From: Suilimivivens sp964571145
GTDB taxonomy: Bacteria; Bacillota; Clostridia; Lachnospirales; Lachnospiraceae
NCBI GenBank assembly: GCA_964571145.1
Contig: CAZNAP010000001.1
Coordinates: 1-64,000 of the forward strand
DNA length: 64,000 nt
Direction: 5' to 3'
Shown here: piece by piece, positions 25,836-35,341 of the stretch
How the letters are laid out: each line of letters starts with the position of its first letter
Numbering within the stretch: position 1 is the first letter of the stretch
Notes under the pieces: model-generated
Database searches by the model: none
Seen by the model: the letters and a program-made list of their open reading frames with translations, nothing else
Told to the model about the DNA's origin: nothing
Translations under genes and position numbers: made by a program

Positions 25836-26324
25836 TTACATGCTCACATTATCTTTATCTTCTGTATTTGTACCTGCAAACACACTCAAGAGTGCGCCGA
25901 GCATAATGCCAAAATCTCCAATATTGAAAACAACTTGTCGCAATCCTTTCCACGGTACATTAAAGCTGACATAATCCACAACATACTGTCGCTTCAGCCT
26001 GTCATAAGTATTACTATAGGCACCGCCCAGCAGCAGACTCAGCCCACACTTTAAAAGTCCGCTTCCCTTAGTAGTCAATGTGGCTATAAAAACAAGTGTT
26101 ACAAATACTGTAAGAAACACCGACAATGCCGCAACTACTTTTTGATTGGATTCACCTGCATTTAAAAATGCGCCCTTGTTATGGTGCTTTCGTATCAACA
26201 GCATTCCCCTACAAGCTTGTTTCTCCTCCGGCATTCCTGTCTCTTGCATATCTTTCTCTTCTATTTTATCTTTCATAAACATATCCAGACCAAAAACACC
26301 TAGAATCATTGCTATATACTGCAT
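25836..26324 (-). CDS. lspA: Signal peptidase II (divergent)
   Basis: A 162-residue protein with four hydrophobic segments. Family motifs are HNKGAFLN (about 48-55, matching the NxGAAF block), GGAYSNTYDRLKRQYVVDYV (first catalytic Asp) and VFNIGDFGIM (second catalytic Asp). It cleaves prolipoprotein signal peptides, and the window encodes several lipoproteins. An extra charged loop (about 18-38, KDKIEEKDMQETGMPEEKQ) is unusual. GGGGAGG precedes the start. The divergence from the classic SNLIDR motif makes a paralogue, rather than the main enzyme, possible. Confidence 0.8.
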   Translation of the reverse strand: MQYIAMILGVFGLDMFMKDKIEEKDMQETGMPEEKQACRGMLLIRKHHNKGAFLNAGESNQKVVAALSVFLTVFVTLVFIATLTTKGSGLLKCGLSLLLGGAYSNTYDRLKRQYVVDYVSFNVPWKGLRQVVFNIGDFGIMLGALLSVFAGTNTEDKDNVSM

Positions 26325-26338
26325 TCGTTTACCTCCCC

Positions 26339-26445
26339 ATTTATTACTGTTTCATTGTTAGTTGCATAGATGTTAGCTGTTTCGCTGCTTGTTGCTTCGT
26401 TGCTAGTTGCATAGATGTTAGCTGTTTCGTTGCTAGTTGTCAGAA
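26339..26445 (-). repeat. Imperfect direct repeat upstream of lspA
   Basis: Two copies of a roughly 45-bp unit containing GTTGCATAGATGTTAGCTG. On the minus strand the frame is open for about 31 codons as repeats of QLATKQ/QLTSMQ, with a possible 22-residue peptide ending in TAATAA before the lspA ribosome-binding site. No ribosome-binding site precedes it, so I do not call it a gene. Confidence 0.6.
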
Positions 26446-26502
26446 TTCAAGTTATTTATGAATTATAACATGCAATACGCCCCTTGTCAGCCTCACATGT
26501 AC

Positions 26503-26538
26503 CAAAAACAAGGCTGCCGCATTAACTGCGACAGCCCT
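26503..26538 (-). terminator. Terminator of the xylo-oligosaccharide importer operon
   Basis: On the minus strand GGCTGTCGCA pairs with TGCGGCAGCC around GTTAA, followed by TTGTTTTTGG. Confidence 0.85.
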
Positions 26539-26598
26539 GTATAGTTTACTTTTACACTGTTTAATTCTTTGAAATTAATGCTCTGTTATAGCTGTTCC

Positions 26599-28332
26599 TT
26601 ATTCGGGAAGAGCGTCAACATCGCCAAATGTAGCTACCCATTTCTCTGCACGTTCATCCATAATAGCCTGACCGCCTGAGCTTAAGTAATCTGCAATAGC
26701 TGCATCCCAAACTGAATCGAACTGATCTGCTGCTGCACTAACTGCTGTATCGTAAACGATATCTCTCTTTTCAGAAAGAGCAGGACCCTGTCCTTCTTCA
26801 GCTGCGATAGCACCAACGTTTACGTTCTTACCAACACGAAGGTCAGTATTAGCGATTGTGTTTGCTTTTTCAACTAAAGCGGGATCAATGCTTGCATAGC
26901 TATGAGCTGTTGATTTAACAGTCTGTTCAGCATCCTGAAGTTTCAAACCATTACATGTAATTGTATAGTCGATATTGAAACCTGAGTTCTGGATATCATT
27001 TCCTGTAGCTGCAACGATTTCAATAGCACCATCATCAAGCTTATTGTGGTTAACGCCTTCGTCACCAATCTGTAAGTACTCGATATGAGCAGGATCACTG
27101 ATCCAGTCAAGGTACATTATAGATGCAAGAGGTTCGTCATTTGTGCTAGGGAAGAATACTTTACGGTCGATAGGACCGGAAACGAATTTCGTATGTGTTC
27201 CCTTGCTGTCTTCGAAACAGTCAACTGCAACATAAGCTGCATCTTCGCCAACTAATCTCTGAAGGTTAGCCTGAATACTATCTTCACCATTTCTGTAAGG
27301 ATAATCCCAGTTATGTGTAAATGCGCCAACATAACCAGCTTTCATCATATCATCTTCAGTACTGTCACCGCTTCCGTACAGAGCGAAGTCAGACCAGATT
27401 AATCCGTCATTGTACCACTTGTTCAGTAATTTAACTGCTTCTTTTGTTCCGTTCTGTGTAAGCTTTCTGTCATCAAATCCATTTACATAGTATTCCTTAT
27501 CTGAAACTGCAGGATCAATGAAAGATTCGATTAAAGTAGCTGCTCTCCAACCTACATCGAAGCTGAGAGAGTAAGGAATCATCTTGTCTGCTTCTGCACC
27601 AAGCAATGTATCAGCATTGTCTTTGAATGCAACGAGCATATCTTCGAATTCCTGTTTGGTTGTAGGTTCAGCAATACCTAATTTATCAAGCCAGTCTTTA
27701 CGAACGAAAGTATTGATACGGTTGCTAACTGCAAGTTTAGCTTCAATAGCCCAGATTGTTCCAGCAGCAGGATCCTTGTCCCAATAAATATTGGTTTCGC
27801 CAAGCCAATCCCACATGTTAGGAAGTAAATCCTTGTAAACATCTACATACTGACCAAGGTCAAGAACACCACCCATGTTAGCATATGTCTGAATTGTAGG
27901 ATAGTCATAAGTTACACATACATCCGGTGCATCGCCAGCTGCAAGCAGGTTGTTGATCTGTTCAACTTCTGTCCAACGAGGAACAGCAATGAACTCAACT
28001 TCTACGTTATGGTCAGCTAACATACCATCTTTAATGTACTGAGTAAACTTGTTGTCAATGGGGTCTGAACCGCCATCATTACCACGATCATAAACTTCTA
28101 CGGTAATTTTTCTTGTTTCTAAGAACTTACCGTCTACTACTTCCCCGTTTGTGGGGTCTGCAGCTGCTTCTTCAGCAGGTGCTGCTTCTTCTGCAGGAGC
28201 TGCCTCTTCAGCAGGTGCTGCTTCTTCTTCTGCTGCAGCAGCAGGCTGAGTTTCAGTTGCTGCGCCTCCGCATGCTACTAATGATAATACCATTGCAGAT
28301 GCGAGTAAAATGGAAATAATTCTTTTTTTCAC
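26599..28332 (-). CDS. Extracellular sugar-binding lipoprotein of ABC importer
   Basis: A 577-residue solute-binding protein. The GTG at 28332 (VKKRIISILLASAM) is preferred because GGGAGG lies 7 bases upstream; the ATG two codons earlier touches it. A lipoprotein signal peptide ends LSLVACGG, followed by a low-complexity linker of repeated AAPAEE and then an LplA-like type 1 binding fold (KITVEVYDRGNDGG; VAAGDAPDVCVTYD-like LLAAGDAPDVCVTYDY). It captures oligosaccharides for the two permeases encoded upstream; no ATPase gene is present, as usual for this family, which shares a generic MsmX-like ATPase. The 3' end is followed by a strong terminator. Confidence 0.88.
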   Translation of the reverse strand: MKKRIISILLASAMVLSLVACGGAATETQPAAAAEEEAAPAEEAAPAEEAAPAEEAAADPTNGEVVDGKFLETRKITVEVYDRGNDGGSDPIDNKFTQYIKDGMLADHNVEVEFIAVPRWTEVEQINNLLAAGDAPDVCVTYDYPTIQTYANMGGVLDLGQYVDVYKDLLPNMWDWLGETNIYWDKDPAAGTIWAIEAKLAVSNRINTFVRKDWLDKLGIAEPTTKQEFEDMLVAFKDNADTLLGAEADKMIPYSLSFDVGWRAATLIESFIDPAVSDKEYYVNGFDDRKLTQNGTKEAVKLLNKWYNDGLIWSDFALYGSGDSTEDDMMKAGYVGAFTHNWDYPYRNGEDSIQANLQRLVGEDAAYVAVDCFEDSKGTHTKFVSGPIDRKVFFPSTNDEPLASIMYLDWISDPAHIEYLQIGDEGVNHNKLDDGAIEIVAATGNDIQNSGFNIDYTITCNGLKLQDAEQTVKSTAHSYASIDPALVEKANTIANTDLRVGKNVNVGAIAAEEGQGPALSEKRDIVYDTAVSAAADQFDSVWDAAIADYLSSGGQAIMDERAEKWVATFGDVDALPE

Positions 28333-28407
28333 CTTCATACCTCCCTATTTGTGTTTTGATGAAATGAAATATATTGAATGAACGGATTTGCACTATGCAC
28401 AATCCGA

Positions 28408-29277
28408 TTATTCCTTGACTGCTCCCATTGTTACACCATGAATAAAATATTTCTGCAACCATGGATAAATTAACAAAATTGGAACTGTGGAAAACATAAC
28501 AATCGCTGCCTTCAGTGAATCGGTAAGACCCGGAGCCGAGAAGCCTTCCTGAGTTGCAACTTCTACACTGTTAATGGCATTTAATACATTATATAAGAGT
28601 AACTGTAACGGATAATAATCCTTGTTGTTCATAAACATCAATGCATCTGCATATCCATTCCAACGTCCTACTGCATAGAACAACGCAAGTGTTGCAAATA
28701 CCGGTTTGGAAAGTGGAACATAAATACTTGTTAATACTTTAAAATATGTAGCCCCATCAATTTCAGCCGATTCACGTAAGCTGTCCGGAATTCCATAAAA
28801 GAAGCTTCGCATAATAATCATATTAAAAACGCTCATACAACCAGGAATAATAAGTACTGCCGGCTGGTTTAACAATCCAAGCTGTTTCATCAACAGGTAG
28901 TTCGGAATTGTACCTGCATTAAAAAACATTGTAATTGTAATAAAAATATTGAAAACTGAACGTCCTTTTAAATTTTCAAAAATCATTGGATATGCACAAA
29001 ATGTAGTTACTACCAAAGAAACTACTGTACATATAATTGTCAAAATAACTGTCCAACCAAAGGCCTTTATGTATTTCACATCACCCAAAACCATTTCATA
29101 TGCATCCAGGTTCCAGCCTTTAGGCCACAGATAAACCTGATGTTTTACCAATGCATCTGCGGAACTTAGTGATCTGGCCAACAGATTCAGCATAGGTACG
29201 ATACAAATGATACTAACGAGTATACATATCAGGACAAATACCCAATCGCCTAATTTTGCAGATTTTGATTTAATCAT
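28408..29277 (-). CDS. Carbohydrate ABC transporter permease (LplC/YtcP type)
   Basis: A 289-residue permease with six hydrophobic segments. The start MIKSKSAKLGDW is taken for the GGAG 9 bases upstream. The EAA loop reads RESAEIDGATYFKVLTSIYVPLSKP (about residues 177-201; key residues E-A-D-G-A). The tail LLIYPWLQKYFIHGVTMGAVKE is the LplC C-terminus. Pairs with the permease encoded 35-50 bp upstream and the binding protein downstream. Confidence 0.9.
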   Translation of the reverse strand: MIKSKSAKLGDWVFVLICILVSIICIVPMLNLLARSLSSADALVKHQVYLWPKGWNLDAYEMVLGDVKYIKAFGWTVILTIICTVVSLVVTTFCAYPMIFENLKGRSVFNIFITITMFFNAGTIPNYLLMKQLGLLNQPAVLIIPGCMSVFNMIIMRSFFYGIPDSLRESAEIDGATYFKVLTSIYVPLSKPVFATLALFYAVGRWNGYADALMFMNNKDYYPLQLLLYNVLNAINSVEVATQEGFSAPGLTDSLKAAIVMFSTVPILLIYPWLQKYFIHGVTMGAVKE

Positions 29278-29327
29278 CCTACCAATCTCCATTCTTACTA
29301 ATTTGTCTATTATTGTATAATTCCAGT

Positions 29328-30281
29328 TTACCAGATGCCTCGTTCGCCGAGTCTTCGTGAAATCCAGTTAGCAAGCAACAGGAAAATTACACATATAATT
29401 GACTGGAAAAAACCAACTGCGGTAGTCAAAGAGAACTGTAATCCCTTAATACCATTCTTATACACAAAGGTAGAAATAACATTTGCTACATCCATAACCA
29501 ATCTGTTCTGCATAGCAAACGGTCTATCAAAACCGCTTCCCAGAATATTTCCAAGGTTCATGATAAGAAGTACTACTATTGTAGGTTTAATACCCGGGAG
29601 GGTAATGTGCCACATCTTCTTAAATCGTCCGGCGCCATCCACTGAAGCTGCCTCATATAATTCAGGATTGATACCGGCAATTGCCGCCAGGTATACAATG
29701 GAGCCCCATCCGAAGTTCTGCCAGACACCTAACATGATGTAAGTAACTACCCAGTGCTTTGACTCTGACAGGAACGGAATTGATTCCAATCCAAGGTTAT
29801 TTAAAAACATATTTACAAGACCGTTGGTATCTGCAAAAAGCTGTAATGCCAAACCATAAATAATAACCCATGAAAGGAAGTGAGGCATATATGCAATTGT
29901 CTGTACCACTCGTTTGAATCGCTTCAACACCAATTCATTTAAAACCAAAGCAAAAATGATTGGGGCAGGGAATCCAACTACTAAATCCAGTAAGTTAAGT
30001 AGTAACGTATTTCGCAAAGCATATAAGAAGTCACGGTTGGCAAATGCCTTAATAAAATATTCAAACCCGTGATTGGCTGCCCATGGAAGTTTCCATATAC
30101 TTTCTACAATACTATATTTCTTAAAGGCAATCTGAATGTACACCATTGGTACATATTTAAAAATAAGAAGATAAAGCATTGGTACAAGGAGCAAAACATA
30201 TAACTGCCAATATCTTTTTATGTAAGCGCCGACGCTGACCTTGGGTTTGGCAGCGACTGCTTTTGTCTTAACTGACTTCAT
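29328..30281 (-). CDS. Carbohydrate ABC transporter permease (LplB type)
   Basis: A 317-residue permease. Six hydrophobic segments; EAA loop LYEAASVDGAGRFKKMWHIT (about 212-231) matches family residues. First gene of the three-gene importer on the minus strand, with CGGGGG before the ATG and a 300-bp leader upstream carrying a -10 box. Imports oligosaccharides, by context aldouronic acids or xylo-oligosaccharides released from glucuronoxylan. Confidence 0.9.
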   Translation of the reverse strand: MKSVKTKAVAAKPKVSVGAYIKRYWQLYVLLLVPMLYLLIFKYVPMVYIQIAFKKYSIVESIWKLPWAANHGFEYFIKAFANRDFLYALRNTLLLNLLDLVVGFPAPIIFALVLNELVLKRFKRVVQTIAYMPHFLSWVIIYGLALQLFADTNGLVNMFLNNLGLESIPFLSESKHWVVTYIMLGVWQNFGWGSIVYLAAIAGINPELYEAASVDGAGRFKKMWHITLPGIKPTIVVLLIMNLGNILGSGFDRPFAMQNRLVMDVANVISTFVYKNGIKGLQFSLTTAVGFFQSIICVIFLLLANWISRRLGERGIW

Positions 30282-30581
30282 TCTCGTACCCCCGAATTTG
30301 ATGATTTTTTATTTTACTAATTTGCAACATTAATCACGTTAATTGCATTATATAGTTTATGCCTTTTTCAGGCTTCTTAAATATTGCTATTTTTGCTTCA
30401 CTTCTTGCTGACTATTTGTGCAATATTTCCCTTTTATTTAATAAATATTTCCTTTTTGTGAGCAAGATGAATAGCTAAAATGCATTATGTAAACCACTCT
30501 TGCCCACTTTTTGCTATTGAAAACAACAATTTTTGAGAGGTTTTCGATTTTTTTGCAATCTTTTTAGTAAAATCGCCTATT
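30282..30581 (-). promoter_or_regulatory. Leader and promoter region of the importer operon
   Basis: AT-rich 300 bp with no ORF. A TATAAT at 30347-30352 (minus strand) lies about 70 bp before the permease ATG, but I see only a poor -35. An inverted GCCTGAAAAAGGC at about 30360 sits beside it and may be an operator. The GH67 stop codon is at the far end. Confidence 0.4.
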
Positions 30582-32624
30582 TTAGTAAATATTTCTTGCC
30601 TTTTCATCAGCTATTCCCGACTTTCTGTAAAAATAGGAATTAATCTGATCACGCCATTCTCTGGAATGTTTTTTTTGATGTTGTAATCTGTTCCGCATTC
30701 GCTCATACTTCAACTGCGGTATTTTTCCTTCCAGCTGTTCAAAACGTCGTACCATTTCATCTACAATCTCAACGCCTTCAAAATGAGTATCATAAATATG
30801 CTGAATAACAGTTTTGCCGGTTTTTAACACCCAAGTATAGGGTATATGATGAAAAAACAGAAGTAACTCCTCGGGACAGGTCTTTGGATTGTCATATAAC
30901 GAAGCGTTGGGTTCCTGATACAACATTGCATATCCTGTTCCTTCGTGGCTTCGATCCACGCCCATACCTAAATGGTCTGCCCTGTGATAGGTTCCCCAGC
31001 GGTCATATTCGTAACCGTCCACACTGGGACCGTAGTGATAATTTGGATTCACCATCCAGCCGATTCCGAGCGGTGCTGTATATTTCTCATAAGCAGGCCA
31101 TGAATTCATCAGTAGGAAAAGAAGATTGTCTCGCACCTGCATGTCATGTCCGTAAGTTAATATTATCCATTCTGCTGCAATCTCTTCCGCTGTCAGCTCC
31201 GGGTCAAAAGCCAGTCTGCCAAATCCGTATAAATTGGCTGCTGCCAGGTCATGTCCTGTCCAGTTAGCATCATTTCCTGTATTAGCTACAGCTGCAATGC
31301 CACAATTTTTCTGTCCCAATGCACGACCTGAAACAATATCGCATACAGTATCCTGTGTTTCACTCATATAAGTCCGAAATGCAAGAATCTGCTTAAACCA
31401 TGGTATCAAATAGCATACATGTCTTTGCTGTCCGGTATATTCCTGCGCAATTTGCACTTCCAGCATTTGATTGGTCTGTTTTAACCCACCAAACAACGGA
31501 TGTATGGGTTCTCTTACCTGAAAATCCATAGGGCCATTTTTAATCTGCAAAATAACATTATCCCTGAACTCTCCGTCCAGTCCCATAAAATTATCATATC
31601 CTGATCTTGCGCGGTCGGTCTTATAATCTCGCCAATCCTGCTTGCAGTTATAGACAAAGCAACGCCAAATAATCATTCCGCCATAAGGTTCAACCGCTTC
31701 TGCCAGCATATTAGCACCATCTGCATGAGTTCTACCGTATGTAAAAGGTCCCGGTCGTCCTTCAGAATCTGCTTTGATTAAAAATCCACCTAAATTGGGA
31801 ATTGCTTCAAAAACTAATTTCATCCGTTTTTTCCACCAGTCCTTCACCTTGGAATCCAGTGGATCCGCACTGTCCAGTTCGCCCAGTTCGATTGGCGCAG
31901 CGTAATTTAAACTCAAAAACAGTTTGATCCCATACCCTGACAAAATTTCGGAAAGCTCTTTCATTTTTGCAAAGTATCGGTCTGTAATCAACCAGGTGGC
32001 TGCATCTTTCACATTCACATTATTGATGACTGTCCCATTAATTCCTACTGAAGCCAATAATCTTGCATAAGTTTTGGTGCGCTCGTTAATCAGTACTTCA
32101 TTATTTGCAAAGAAAAACGAGTCGCCGGAATAGCCTCTCTCAATACTTCCGTCCATGTTGTCCCAATGGTTCAACATACGCAGTGGCATAACCGGTTCTT
32201 TCCTTATATTAACACCTTCATAAGTTCCCTCTAATTTCATGTAGCGAATCAGTTCAAAAATACCATATAGGAATCCATTTGAATCCGCTGCTTCTATATA
32301 TAATACATTTGCTTCTTCATGAATATAATAGCCTTCCTTTGTAAGCGCTTTCATCTTCGACAAAAAAATAGTTACGTCTACATCTTCTAATTTAGACTCT
32401 CCCGCTTGTCTGATTACTTCCGAATTGCTACCCAAAATTTCTTTCAGCGCTTGCTGCAATTCTTTCAGCGCATTCTCCACAATCACATCTGTTTCGCCTA
32501 CTATAATACGGACAACTTCACTCATTGCTCCAGCCTTCGCTTTATTGCCAGACGTTTTGTCGCCTGATGCTTTGTCGCTCATCTCTGTTTCATAAGTCAA
32601 CCATGCCTGTTCAAAATCCTTCAT
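30582..32624 (-). CDS. aguA: GH67 alpha-glucuronidase
   Basis: A 680-residue cytoplasmic enzyme. The N-terminal beta domain ends at about 155; the GH67 barrel opens with MRLLNHWDN-like PLRMLNHWDNMDGSIERGY (about 146-164). Family blocks GGFLIKADSEGRPGP (about 277-291) and FMGLDGEFRDNVILQIKNGP (about 350-369) hold catalytic acids; WMVNPNYHYGPSVDGYEY and FFHHIPYTW are also typical. It removes (4-O-methyl-)glucuronic acid from the end of xylo-oligosaccharides. A five-residue tandem DKASG/DKTSG lies near the N-terminus. Encoded 112 bp downstream of GH3; a GGGGCAA hairpin without T-run separates them. Confidence 0.92.
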   Translation of the reverse strand: MKDFEQAWLTYETEMSDKASGDKTSGNKAKAGAMSEVVRIIVGETDVIVENALKELQQALKEILGSNSEVIRQAGESKLEDVDVTIFLSKMKALTKEGYYIHEEANVLYIEAADSNGFLYGIFELIRYMKLEGTYEGVNIRKEPVMPLRMLNHWDNMDGSIERGYSGDSFFFANNEVLINERTKTYARLLASVGINGTVINNVNVKDAATWLITDRYFAKMKELSEILSGYGIKLFLSLNYAAPIELGELDSADPLDSKVKDWWKKRMKLVFEAIPNLGGFLIKADSEGRPGPFTYGRTHADGANMLAEAVEPYGGMIIWRCFVYNCKQDWRDYKTDRARSGYDNFMGLDGEFRDNVILQIKNGPMDFQVREPIHPLFGGLKQTNQMLEVQIAQEYTGQQRHVCYLIPWFKQILAFRTYMSETQDTVCDIVSGRALGQKNCGIAAVANTGNDANWTGHDLAAANLYGFGRLAFDPELTAEEIAAEWIILTYGHDMQVRDNLLFLLMNSWPAYEKYTAPLGIGWMVNPNYHYGPSVDGYEYDRWGTYHRADHLGMGVDRSHEGTGYAMLYQEPNASLYDNPKTCPEELLLFFHHIPYTWVLKTGKTVIQHIYDTHFEGVEIVDEMVRRFEQLEGKIPQLKYERMRNRLQHQKKHSREWRDQINSYFYRKSGIADEKARNIY

Positions 32625-32656
32625 TAATAATACCTATCCCTTTCGTTTGATTCGTA

Positions 32657-32687
32657 TGGGGCAAAGACCACTCTCCTTGCCCCAAAT
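32657..32687 (-). other. Hairpin in the GH3-GH67 spacer
   Basis: On the minus strand TTGGGGCAA and TTGCCCCA pair around an 11-base loop, without a T-run. It may stabilise or process the GH3-GH67 mRNA. Confidence 0.5.
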
Positions 32688-32736
32688 CAATGCTTATCAT
32701 TCTCAACTAATACTGATCAATCATATCCTGCAACTA

Positions 32737-34944
32737 CTATTCTAAAACATACTCTTTTTGCACATTCACTTCCAGTACAAGCGGTTTCTTGCCTGTCAGT
32801 TGTACACTTCTTGCATCAGGCTGGCTGCCACCGACATAAACCAGATACTTGCCGGGTTCCACACGATTGACTGCCTTTTCATCATAAAGCGCAAATGCTG
32901 ACAGTGGAAGTTCCAACGTAACATTTCTGCTTTCGCCAGGCTTTAGGGTGACCTTCTTGATGCCTTTCAGTTGTGCATTAGGTGTACCGCTTCGATCTGC
33001 TTTCACATAAACTTGTACTGTTTCTATTCCTTCTGATTTGCCGGTATTGGTCAGGGTAACTTGGGCAATCATGCCTTTCTCATCTAATACTACGGAGTAA
33101 TCTGCAGCTGATACCGCAGTAGCTTCAGCATCTTTCGCCGGAGATACAGCCAAATGACTATAGGAAAAGTCGGTATAGCTGAGTCCATAACCAAATGGAT
33201 ATAATGCTTCATTTTTCATATAACGATAAGTTCTATTTTCCATGGAATAATCTGTAAAGGCAGGCAGTTCTTCTGTTGAACGATAGAACGTTACCGGCAG
33301 TTTACCTTCCGGATTCTTGTCCCCAAATAAAACTCTGGCAATGGCTCTTCCGCCTTGTGCACCGGGATACCAGCCCTGCACAATAGCTGGAATATGTTCA
33401 TCCGCCCAGTTTAGAGCCAACGCACTTCCTGACAGAACAACCAATACAACGGGTTTGCCACTCTGATATGCCACTTCCAAAAGCTCCTGTTGTTTTCCGG
33501 GCAAATTCAAATTGGGCTTATCACCGCTTGCATATTGATTTCCTTCGTCTCCCTCTTCGCCTTCCAGACCGGAATCCAATCCCAAACAAAGGACTACGAT
33601 ATCGCTGGCTTCACAAATGGCTTTTACCTCTGACAAACGATCTCCTGCTGCGCTGAGATTACTCATGCTTTCTTTATATAAATGGCAGCCCTCAGAAACC
33701 AGTACACGCGCTGTGTCGCTTAAATATTCCTGTATGCCTTCGGCTATTGTGTAATAATGGGAAGCTGTTCCTTCATAATTGCCAACTAACGCTCTTCTAT
33801 TATCCGCATTGGGACCGATAATACCGATTGTCTTGATTTTCGATTGGTCCAAAGGAAGCAAGTTTCCTTCATTCTTTAATAAGGTAATACACTTTTCAGA
33901 CGCTTCTAAATTCAAAGCCTGCATTGGTGCAGAGTCCACTACTGTATAAGGAATCGCATCAAAAGGAGTTGCTCCTTCACCGTCAAAAGTTCCCAGTTTC
34001 ATTCTGGTGGTAAACAAATGAACCAACGCCTCATCCAGACGCTCCTGTGATACTGTGCCCTGTTTCACTGCTTCTTCCAAATAAAGGAAGAGACTGCCGC
34101 AGTTAAGGTCGCACCCATTATTCATGGACATGGTAACTGATTCAAGCGGTCCAGCTGTGACACAGTGCCCTGTGTGGAAATCCTTGATTGCCCAGCAGTC
34201 GGATACGACATGTCCCTGGAATCCCCATTTCTCCCGCAAAATATCCTGTAATAAAGTTTTACTACCACAGCAGGGTTCCCCATTGGTACGATTATAAGCG
34301 CCCATGATTGCTTCTACCTTTGCTTCTTGTACGCATGCACGAAAAGCAGGTAAATAGGTTTCATATAAATCTTGTTGGCTCACCACTGCATCAAAGCTGT
34401 GTCGGATATCTTCCGGTCCACTATGTACTGCAAAATGCTTGGCACATGCCGCTGCCTTCATATAGTTGGCATCATGACCCTGCAAACCTTCCACATATCT
34501 GACTCCCATTCGTGATGTCAAATATGGATCTTCGCCAAAAGTCTCGTGGCCTCTTCCCCATCTGGGATCTCTAAAGATATTGACATTGGGAGACCAAAAG
34601 GTCAATCCTTTATAAATATCTGTATCATCAAACTTTTGTTGTATATTGAACTTAGCACGTCCCTCTGTGGAAACAGCATCTGCCACTTTTTCGGCTAATT
34701 CTTCATCAAATGTAGCTGCCAATGCAATTGCCTGTGGAAAAACTGTTGCTGTTCCTGCTCTTGCCACACCATGCAAAGCTTCATTCCACCAATTGTATGC
34801 CTTGATGCCAAGCCTTTCTATGGCTACAGCTCCATTAACAGTCTGCTGCACCTTTTCTTCCAATGTCATTTGAGCAACTAATTCTTTTGCACGTTTCTCA
34901 AACTCTTTATTTTTTGCTTCATCTCTTACCAGTTCATTACCCAT
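32737..34944 (-). CDS. GH3 beta-xylosidase / beta-glucosidase
   Basis: A 735-residue cytoplasmic GH3 enzyme: TIM barrel (about 20-300) with KHFAVHSGPE and the nucleophile motif HVVSDCWAIKDF (Asp about 240), an alpha/beta sandwich (about 340-560) with GLDSGLEGEEGD where the acid/base Glu would lie, and a C-terminal fibronectin-III-like domain (about 610-720). Context with GH67 and the importer favours xylosidase activity. The gene is divergent from the AraC regulator over a 397-bp region and is probably the first gene of the operon. AGAGAGG precedes the start. Confidence 0.88.
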   Translation of the reverse strand: MGNELVRDEAKNKEFEKRAKELVAQMTLEEKVQQTVNGAVAIERLGIKAYNWWNEALHGVARAGTATVFPQAIALAATFDEELAEKVADAVSTEGRAKFNIQQKFDDTDIYKGLTFWSPNVNIFRDPRWGRGHETFGEDPYLTSRMGVRYVEGLQGHDANYMKAAACAKHFAVHSGPEDIRHSFDAVVSQQDLYETYLPAFRACVQEAKVEAIMGAYNRTNGEPCCGSKTLLQDILREKWGFQGHVVSDCWAIKDFHTGHCVTAGPLESVTMSMNNGCDLNCGSLFLYLEEAVKQGTVSQERLDEALVHLFTTRMKLGTFDGEGATPFDAIPYTVVDSAPMQALNLEASEKCITLLKNEGNLLPLDQSKIKTIGIIGPNADNRRALVGNYEGTASHYYTIAEGIQEYLSDTARVLVSEGCHLYKESMSNLSAAGDRLSEVKAICEASDIVVLCLGLDSGLEGEEGDEGNQYASGDKPNLNLPGKQQELLEVAYQSGKPVVLVVLSGSALALNWADEHIPAIVQGWYPGAQGGRAIARVLFGDKNPEGKLPVTFYRSTEELPAFTDYSMENRTYRYMKNEALYPFGYGLSYTDFSYSHLAVSPAKDAEATAVSAADYSVVLDEKGMIAQVTLTNTGKSEGIETVQVYVKADRSGTPNAQLKGIKKVTLKPGESRNVTLELPLSAFALYDEKAVNRVEPGKYLVYVGGSQPDARSVQLTGKKPLVLEVNVQKEYVLE

Positions 34945-35237
34945 TTGTTTTACCTCTCTTCTTGAAATTAGATTACTGAGCCCTCTATCTTCAAGTATAA
35001 CAATCGCCTCTTTAATTGCTTCCTATATTTTGTTTAAATCATCTCAATTTGTGCTAAAGTTTTGAATTTAGACGTCATAACCACTCATTTCTTGCTTTTT
35101 TTCTTTTGTCAGAATCGAGAATATTATCAATAAGTGCAATTTTACGCACAATTATTTTAACATTGTTCCGTAGCTTACTTTATTTCTGCATTTATCATTG
35201 TGCATTTTGTACAGAAAACTCTTTAGCAATATTTGAT

Positions 35238-35267
35238 TTGACACTTGTCAGATTTTGTGCTTAAAAT
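35238..35267 (+). promoter_or_regulatory. Promoter of the AraC-family regulator
   Basis: TTGACA and TAAAAT separated by 18 bp, 75 bp before the start codon. Confidence 0.65.
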
Positions 35268-35288
35268 AGACGTAGATAAATTGATTGA

Positions 35289-35316
35289 CTAGCCACTCGG
35301 TGCTTATCCGAACGAC
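35289..35316. repeat. Dispersed A repeat in the regulator's leader
   Basis: CTAGCCACTCGGTGCTTATC; lies inside the transcribed leader predicted from the promoter at 35238-35267. Confidence 0.8.
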
Positions 35317-35341
35317 TTAGGAAGGAAATGGCAATCAGCAA

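Larger units (their letters stand above)
34945..35341. other. Divergent regulatory region between GH3 and araC-like gene
   Basis: An AT-rich 397 bp holding the AraC-like gene's promoter, an A repeat at 35289-35316 and a five-codon leader at 35328-35345. I could not identify the GH3 promoter or a clear cre site. Confidence 0.5.

Noticed and set aside
26339..26445. 22-31 codon leader peptide upstream of lspA
   Set aside because: No ribosome-binding site; the open frame follows from a direct repeat lacking stop codons.
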